A DNA stretch of 64,000 nucleotides from Ewingella sp. CoE-038-23. GTDB taxonomy: Bacteria > Pseudomonadota > Gammaproteobacteria > Enterobacterales > Enterobacteriaceae. The DNA lies in the NCBI RefSeq assembly GCF_040419245.1, contig NZ_JAZHOH010000001.1, forward strand, positions 4,092,001 through 4,156,000, read 5' to 3'. The stretch's first letter is position 1. Every line of letters begins with the position of its first letter. Below are positions 59,355-64,000 of the stretch, one piece after another. The notes beneath the pieces were generated by a model. That model was not told where the DNA came from, searched no databases, and saw only the letters and a list, made by a program, of their open reading frames with translations. The position numbers and the translations under genes are program-made.

Positions 59355-60356
59355 TCAGGATTTCGGGCTGGCCTGAACGGCTTTGACGAACTGGTTAGTC
59401 ACGTAATCGCTGTAGTCGTCGTCCACCTGCTGCACTTTGCCCTGCTCTTTGAGGAACGCCGCGGTGTCTTTAATGGCTTTATCCACCGGCTTACCCAGCT
59501 GGGTGACCTGCTCGTCCACTGGCAAATAACGATTTCCCTTCACTAAATCAGGCACTTGCTCGGCCGGAACGCCACTCAGGCGCGACAAAGCATCAAGATT
59601 GCCTTTGTCCTGTAGCCACTTCTCTGGCTGTTGCAGGTAATCTCCCTGCGCTTTCAACGCACTGCGGGCAAACGCGGTGACAATCTCAGGATGCGCTTTA
59701 GCGAAGTCCTTGCGCACTACCCACACGTCGAGAGTTGGCGAACCCCATTTGCCGACCTGCGAGGAGTCTGTCAGCACCTTGCCGGTTTTCTCCAGCTCAT
59801 TGACCGCCGGAGCCCAAACATAAGCGCCGTCAATATCACCTCGCGCCCAGGCGGCGGCGATGGCCGGTGGCTGAAGGTTCACGATGGTGACCTGTTTCGG
59901 GTCGATATCCCAATGTTTGAGTGCCGACAGCAGGCTGTAATGGGTGGTGGAGATGAAAGGCACCGCGATGCGCTTTCCAACCAAGTCTTTCGGGTCTTTA
60001 ATCTCTTTCTTCACCACCAGCGCTTCCGAGCTACCCAGCTCAGAGGCAATCAAAAACACTTCAATAGGCAGCTTCTGGCTGGCGGCCACCGCCAACGGGC
60101 TGGAGCCGATATTGCCAATCTGCACATCGCCGGACGCCAACGCACGCAGCACGCTTGAGCCGCTGTCGAACTTGCGCCAGTCAACCTGCGCGCCGGACTC
60201 TTTGCCAAAACTGTTTTCCGCCTGCGCGACTTTCGCCGGCTCCGCCGACGTTTGGTAGGCCACGGTGACATCCGCCGCCTGTGCGCCAAAAGCCGTAAGA
60301 CTCAAAGCCAGCGCCACGCCGTGTAACTTGAAAGAACCAAAGGTTTTGCTCGCCAT
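59355..60356 (-). CDS. tauA: Taurine-binding periplasmic protein
   Basis: Periplasmic binding protein of the taurine importer. The 333 residues have a signal peptide (hydrophobic [12 protein letters not shown], cleaved before [10 protein letters not shown]), then the SBP fold with [20 protein letters not shown] and [13 protein letters not shown] segments ([17 protein letters not shown]). First gene of tauABCD. In E. coli the operon is turned on by Cbl at low sulfate; I could not pick out its site in the 182-bp upstream gap. Confidence 0.96.
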   Translation of the reverse strand: MASKTFGSFKLHGVALALSLTAFGAQAADVTVAYQTSAEPAKVAQAENSFGKESGAQVDWRKFDSGSSVLRALASGDVQIGNIGSSPLAVAASQKLPIEVFLIASELGSSEALVVKKEIKDPKDLVGKRIAVPFISTTHYSLLSALKHWDIDPKQVTIVNLQPPAIAAAWARGDIDGAYVWAPAVNELEKTGKVLTDSSQVGKWGSPTLDVWVVRKDFAKAHPEIVTAFARSALKAQGDYLQQPEKWLQDKGNLDALSRLSGVPAEQVPDLVKGNRYLPVDEQVTQLGKPVDKAIKDTAAFLKEQGKVQQVDDDYSDYVTNQFVKAVQASPKS

Positions 60357-60498
60357 AAGAAATTGCTCCGCACAGGATTTAAAGGGGGTTATCAGACCGT
60401 TTTGGCGGTTTGTCAGACAGTTTTAGCGGAGCCACAAAAGGATAGAAAGTAATTAGAAATTATCTTTAATTACTTTATGGAATATGAAAGGAATTTAA

Positions 60499-60522
60499 AA
60501 AGGCCTCCCGAGGGAAGCCTTT
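60499..60522 (-). terminator. Terminator of the LysE-family gene
   Basis: AAAGGCTTCCC and GGGAGGCCTTT form a stem with one G-U pair and a tiny loop, then TTTTT on the minus strand, 17 bp after the LysE stop and upstream of tauA. Confidence 0.8.
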
Positions 60523-60539
60523 GACCAACAAGGAGGATC

Positions 60540-61142
60540 TTAATGCCAAATCAACAACACGCAGGCGGCGGTGAGCAGGCCCATGGCGACGTTGAAGGTG
60601 TACCAGGCGCGGCGGGTGCTGAGCAGGCGGCCAATTACGGTGCCGAATCCCAGCCAGATAACGCCTGACACCAGATTCACGATGAAAATCCCGACGCTGA
60701 TGGCCGCGATTGAGTGGTTATATTGCGCGCCAGCCAGGCTAAAACTGGCGACCGCGCCCAGCCCCATCAGCCAGGCTTTTGGGTTGAGAAATTGCAGCAG
60801 CCAGCCCTGATACCAGTACAGCGGCTTCGGCGGTGCGGCGCCCACTTCTAATCTCTCATAAGCTGAAGTGGCAATTTTCCACGCTAGCCAGAGCAAATAG
60901 AGGCTACCGGCGATTTTGAGAAACAGGTGCAACGCGGGGTAAACCATAATCAGGCTGCCGACGCCAAATGCCACCAGCAGCACCACGCTTTGCATGCCAA
61001 GCATGATGCCGATTAACAGCCAAACTGAGCGGAAGAACCCGAAATTAGCGCCAGAGGTGGTCAATAACATATTGTTCGGACCGGGTGTAATAGCAGCGAC
61101 CCACAAAAAGCCAAGCATTGAAAAGAATAAACTAGGTTCCAT
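60540..61142 (-). CDS. LysE/RhtB-family amino acid exporter
   Basis: Predicted inner-membrane exporter. The 200 residues have five or six hydrophobic segments and the family signature AITPGPNNMLLTTSGANFG near the N-terminus, with a second motif in LQFLNPKAWLMGLGAVA. The substrate cannot be told; cysteine or O-acetylserine exporters such as EamB are relatives, which would suit the tau neighbours but remains speculation. I use the ATG at 61142; a GTG at 61160 is possible. Confidence 0.85.
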   Translation of the reverse strand: MEPSLFFSMLGFLWVAAITPGPNNMLLTTSGANFGFFRSVWLLIGIMLGMQSVVLLVAFGVGSLIMVYPALHLFLKIAGSLYLLWLAWKIATSAYERLEVGAAPPKPLYWYQGWLLQFLNPKAWLMGLGAVASFSLAGAQYNHSIAAISVGIFIVNLVSGVIWLGFGTVIGRLLSTRRAWYTFNVAMGLLTAACVLLIWH

Positions 61143-61243
61143 TAAGTTTGGGTACTCCACCCTGAAGAATATGCGTTAGGATTAAAACCTATCAGTGTGA
61201 TTTAGCTCGCACAATCATTACTTATCAAAAAACATTATATCTT

Positions 61244-62251
61244 ATGTATGAATCGTTCCAGCCTATTCGTGGGGCCGCAAACCCGCACCTGCAAACCATC
61301 CTGCCCCGGTTGGTTCGACGCCGCGTGCAGCTTGAACCACAGTGGCAGCGGCTGGACACGCCGGATGGCGATTTCATTGATTTAGCCTGGAGTGAAGACC
61401 CGGCGCTGGCGCAAGATAAGCCGCGCATGGTGCTGTTCCACGGGTTGGAAGGTAATTTCTACAGCCCTTATGCCCACGGGCTACTGCACGCGTGGCGCGA
61501 GCAGGGCTGGCTGGGGGTAGTGATGCATTTTCGCGGCTGTAGCGGCGAGCCGAATAAGCAGCAGCGCATCTACCATTCTGGCGAAACCGAGGACGCGCGC
61601 TTCTTCCTCAACTGGCTGCGCGAAACTCATGGCGACGTGCCAACCGGCGCGGTGGGCGTCTCGCTCGGCGGCAATATGCTGGCCTGTTATCTCGGGCAAG
61701 AAGGGGTTCGCTGCCACCTGAAAGCCGCGGTGGTGGTGTCAGCGCCGCTGATGCTGGAACCCTGCGCGTTAAGGCTTGAGCGCGGCGCTTCGCGCTTTTA
61801 CCAGCGCTATCTGCTGGAGCAGCTCAAACTGAACGCCTCGCGCAAACTGGCGAAGTACCCCGGCACCCTGCCGGTTACGCTGCAACAGCTGAAATCCATT
61901 AAGCGCCTGCGCGAATTCGATGACGCCATTACCTCCAAGGCCCACGGCTTCGCCGACGCGCTGGACTATTATCGCCGCTGCAGCGGCATGCCGTTGCTGT
62001 CGCAGGTGCGCATTCCGCTGCTGATCATTCATGCCAAAGACGACCCCTTTATGACGCCGGAGGTGATCCCGCCGCTGGCCGATTTGCCGCCAAGCATTGA
62101 ATATCAGCTGACCGAGCACGGCGGCCACGTCGGCTTTGTGTCCGGCAGCCTGCGCAACCCGCAAATGTGGCTGGAGCAGCGTATTCCGGCGTGGATCGCT
62201 CCCTATTTAACTGACTTTGATGCAAAGTCCTCCCTGTTTATTGGCAAGTAG
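61244..62251 (+). CDS. yheT: Alpha/beta hydrolase YheT
   Basis: Cytoplasmic alpha/beta-hydrolase of the AB-hydrolase/EMB8 type. The 335 residues (E. coli 340) contain the nucleophile elbow GVSLGGNM, KDDPFMTP with the acid, and EHGGHVGF with the catalytic His. The substrate is not established. The ATG has little ribosome-binding signal before it. Followed by yheU after 17 bp. Confidence 0.95.
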   Translation: MYESFQPIRGAANPHLQTILPRLVRRRVQLEPQWQRLDTPDGDFIDLAWSEDPALAQDKPRMVLFHGLEGNFYSPYAHGLLHAWREQGWLGVVMHFRGCSGEPNKQQRIYHSGETEDARFFLNWLRETHGDVPTGAVGVSLGGNMLACYLGQEGVRCHLKAAVVVSAPLMLEPCALRLERGASRFYQRYLLEQLKLNASRKLAKYPGTLPVTLQQLKSIKRLREFDDAITSKAHGFADALDYYRRCSGMPLLSQVRIPLLIIHAKDDPFMTPEVIPPLADLPPSIEYQLTEHGGHVGFVSGSLRNPQMWLEQRIPAWIAPYLTDFDAKSSLFIGK

Positions 62252-62268
62252 CTTTAGGAAAGTAACTC

Positions 62269-62517
62269 GTGATTATTCCGTGGAAAGAACTGGACGCAGA
62301 GATCCTCACCAACGTGATTGAAGCCTTTGTACTGCGTGAAGGCACCGACTACGGCGAGCAAGAGCGCACGCTGGAGCAGAAAGTGGAAGATGTGCGCCGC
62401 CAGCTAAAAAGTGGCGAGATTGTGCTGGTGTGGTCAGAACTGCACGAAACGCTGAACATCATGCCGCGCGGCCAATTCCGCGCGGGGGATGAAGAGCGTC
62501 AAGATGAATGGAACTAG
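62269..62517 (+). CDS. yheU: YheU family protein
   Basis: A small DUF1040-family protein of unknown function. The 82 residues (E. coli 72) share [20 protein letters not shown] and [19 protein letters not shown]. The GTG start follows AGGAAAG by 6 nt. The C-terminal ten residues ([11 protein letters not shown]) are an extension. It lies 17 bp after yheT. Confidence 0.93.
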   Translation: MIIPWKELDAEILTNVIEAFVLREGTDYGEQERTLEQKVEDVRRQLKSGEIVLVWSELHETLNIMPRGQFRAGDEERQDEWN

Positions 62518-62522
62518 CGAAG

Positions 62523-63914
62523 TCAGAAACTGCTTGAGCGCCACGGACGGCGTTTAAATTTGTCACTCCCCGCCCTCGCCGCAAGACTGTTCGCCGCCTG
62601 CTGCGAGCGCACCATCACTTCCCGCTCATTGACCCGCGTCAGCTGGCCATTACGCAAAACCGGCTGGCCGTCGACAAACACGTCGGTGACTTCGTGGCCC
62701 AGCGCCGAGTAAACCAGCGCCGAAACCGGATGATGCACCGGCGTCATCGCCGGGTGGTTGGTGCCAATCACTACCACATCCGCCTTTTTGCCGACTTCCA
62801 GCGAGCCGATTTCATGCTCAAGGCCTATTGCCCGCGCGCCGTCTATGGTCGCCATCTCCAGCACCTTTTCGGCAGTCATGATGGTCGGATCGCGATGCAC
62901 GCCTTTTTGCACCAGCGCCGCCATTTTCATCGCCTGAAACAGACTGTGGTTGTTGCTGCTGGCCGGGCCGTCGGAGCCTAAGCCAACCGTCAAACCTGCC
63001 GCCAGCATCTCGGGAATAGGCGCGACGCCGGAAGCTAAGTACATGTTGCTGCAAGGATTGTGTGAAATCCGCACGTCATAATGCTTCAACGAGCGGATGT
63101 CACGGCTGCTGCACTGGGCGCAGTGGACCGCCAGCACGTCGGGGCCGAGGAAGCCGATGTCGCTGAGAAACTCGGTATCCGTGCTTTGAAAACGCAGCTG
63201 CGACTGGGCAATCTCAAAATCGGTTTCCGCCACGTGGGTGGTGATCAGCGCGCCAGTTTCATTCGCCAGCTCACGGGTGCCGCGCAGCACTTTTTCGTCC
63301 AGCGCCCAAATCATGCTTGGCGCAATGCCGACCTTCACCCTGCCGCCTTCGCGGTTGTAGTGATAAATCAGCTGGCGGGCGTCGGCCAGCGCCGCCTCGG
63401 GCGTTTCGATTAGCTCGGTGGGAATGCCGTGTTCGGCCCCCGCCGTGATAAACCCGCGACAAACGCGACCACGAATGCCCGTCAGTTCAAAGGCTTCCAC
63501 CACTTTGGCGGTCAAGCCGGGGCGCGGATGGGCATACATGAAATCCACCAGCGAGGTGACGCCGGAACGCAGCGACTCCACGCAGCCGTGCATGGCGGCG
63601 GCGAACACGTCCTCTTCCGTCAGCTCCACCGCGCTCGGCCCGGTCATGCAGGTGAACCACTTTTTCAGCACCATGTCATCGCCCAGCCCTTTCAACAGGG
63701 TCTGGAACAGATGGGTGTGGGTGTTGACCATGCCGGGAATGATGATGGCGTCGCGGCAGTCCAGCACTTCAGACTCAGGATGGCTGGCGACCAGCTGCTG
63801 GCGCGTGCCGATCGCCCGAATTCTGTCACCTTCAATCAACAGGCTGGCCTGCTCCAACACATCGCGCTGCGGGTTCATGGTGACCAGCCAGCCATCGGCC
63901 AAAATATAAGACAT
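62523..63914 (-). CDS. ATZ/TRZ-type metal-dependent amidohydrolase
   Basis: Predicted cytosolic hydrolase or deaminase of an aminopurine-, triazine- or related heterocycle. The 463 residues have the metal motifs NTHTHL, TTHVAETDFE, LAVHCAQC and GSDGPASSNN of the AtzA/TrzN/SAH-deaminase group. The substrate cannot be fixed. CGGCAGGAGAGTAA precedes the ATG, and it starts 15 bp after the stop of the gene at the window end, so both may be cotranscribed. In K-12, prkB follows yheU instead. Confidence 0.85.
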   Translation of the reverse strand: MSYILADGWLVTMNPQRDVLEQASLLIEGDRIRAIGTRQQLVASHPESEVLDCRDAIIIPGMVNTHTHLFQTLLKGLGDDMVLKKWFTCMTGPSAVELTEEDVFAAAMHGCVESLRSGVTSLVDFMYAHPRPGLTAKVVEAFELTGIRGRVCRGFITAGAEHGIPTELIETPEAALADARQLIYHYNREGGRVKVGIAPSMIWALDEKVLRGTRELANETGALITTHVAETDFEIAQSQLRFQSTDTEFLSDIGFLGPDVLAVHCAQCSSRDIRSLKHYDVRISHNPCSNMYLASGVAPIPEMLAAGLTVGLGSDGPASSNNHSLFQAMKMAALVQKGVHRDPTIMTAEKVLEMATIDGARAIGLEHEIGSLEVGKKADVVVIGTNHPAMTPVHHPVSALVYSALGHEVTDVFVDGQPVLRNGQLTRVNEREVMVRSQQAANSLAARAGSDKFKRRPWRSSSF

Positions 63915-63929
63915 TTACTCTCCTGCCGA

Positions 63930-64000
63930 TTAAGCCGAAAGCTGGGTAAGCAGCTGGTCAGAATCGGTAACAAAACCAAAGCATTGGCGAACGTTGTACA
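63930..64000 (-). CDS. Partial CDS, C-terminus only (PLP aminotransferase-like?)
   Basis: Only the last 23 codons are in the window, ending NVRQCFGFVTDSDQLL and TQLSA before the stop. The pattern (RxxFGFxxxxxDxLLxxL) recalls class V PLP enzymes such as cysteine desulfurase-like proteins, but the piece is too short to decide. It lies 15 bp upstream of the amidohydrolase and probably shares its transcript. Confidence 0.5.
   Translation of the reverse strand, partial: YNVRQCFGFVTDSDQLLTQLSA

Noticed and set aside
59944..60258. 104-codon frame antisense to tauA
   Set aside because: Shadow of tauA; no ribosome site.

Overview
The window is a core-chromosome segment of a gammaproteobacterium of the order Enterobacterales. 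Gene order and protein lengths follow Escherichia coli K-12 closely (aceBAK next to metA, iclR and metH; the alpha, spc, S10 and str ribosomal operons; the smg-def-fmt-rsmB-trkA region; the fkpA-slyX-slyD-kefB-kefG-yheS region). Several local differences point to a genus outside the Escherichia/Salmonella group, perhaps Yersiniaceae-like (Serratia, Rahnella and Ewingella are the kind of candidates). The genus is inference from layout, not a database result.

Layout: (1) 1-10,914: metH (only the last codon or two lie outside), divergent iclR, then aceK, aceA, aceB and metA, all on the minus strand except iclR. This covers methionine synthesis and the glyoxylate bypass with its repressor, with recognisable IclR, MetJ and possibly MetR sites. 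(2) 11,109-17,049: a complete rRNA operon on the minus strand: P1 and P2 promoters, boxA, 16S, tRNA-Ile(GAT), tRNA-Ala(TGC), 23S, 5S, tRNA-Thr(GGT), a second identical 5S, and a terminator. (3) 17,214-27,439: yrdA, the aroE-tsaC-yrdD-smg-dprA group, the divergent def-fmt-rsmB-trkA group, mscL, arfA, zntR and yhdN. (4) 27,546-41,475: the alpha, spc and S10 operons, 29 CDS on the minus strand, with the S10 promoter and leader, the S10 terminator, the spc promoter and the S4-responsive alpha leader visible. (5) 41,657-49,724: an isolated prepilin peptidase gene, bfr, bfd, then the str operon (tufA, fusA, rpsG, rpsL) with tusBCD and yheO upstream. (6) 49,930-56,821: fkpA with a good sigma-E promoter, slyX, slyD, yheV, a frameshifted kefB, kefG and yheS. 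(7) 56,896-61,142: tauABCD and a LysE-family exporter sitting between yheS and yheT, which are neighbours in K-12. (8) 61,244-64,000: yheT, yheU, an ATZ/TRZ-type amidohydrolase and the end of another gene.

Together the genes serve translation (ribosomal proteins, rRNA, tRNAs, EF-Tu, EF-G, formyl-Met start and removal, ribosome rescue, tRNA and rRNA modification), acetate growth (AceBAK/IclR), methionine supply (MetA, MetH), taurine sulfur scavenging (TauABCD), iron storage (Bfr/Bfd) and electrophile or osmotic protection (KefB/KefG, MscL, TrkA).

I see no phage, insertion sequence, CRISPR array, toxin-antitoxin pair or clearly undescribed system. The points most worth checking are the 2-nt frameshift in kefB, an rRNA-operon junction that looks like an exchange between rrn loci relative to K-12, the hairpin inside arfA, the tau insertion, the amidohydrolase module where K-12 has prkB, and the prepilin peptidase gene without its secretion cluster.
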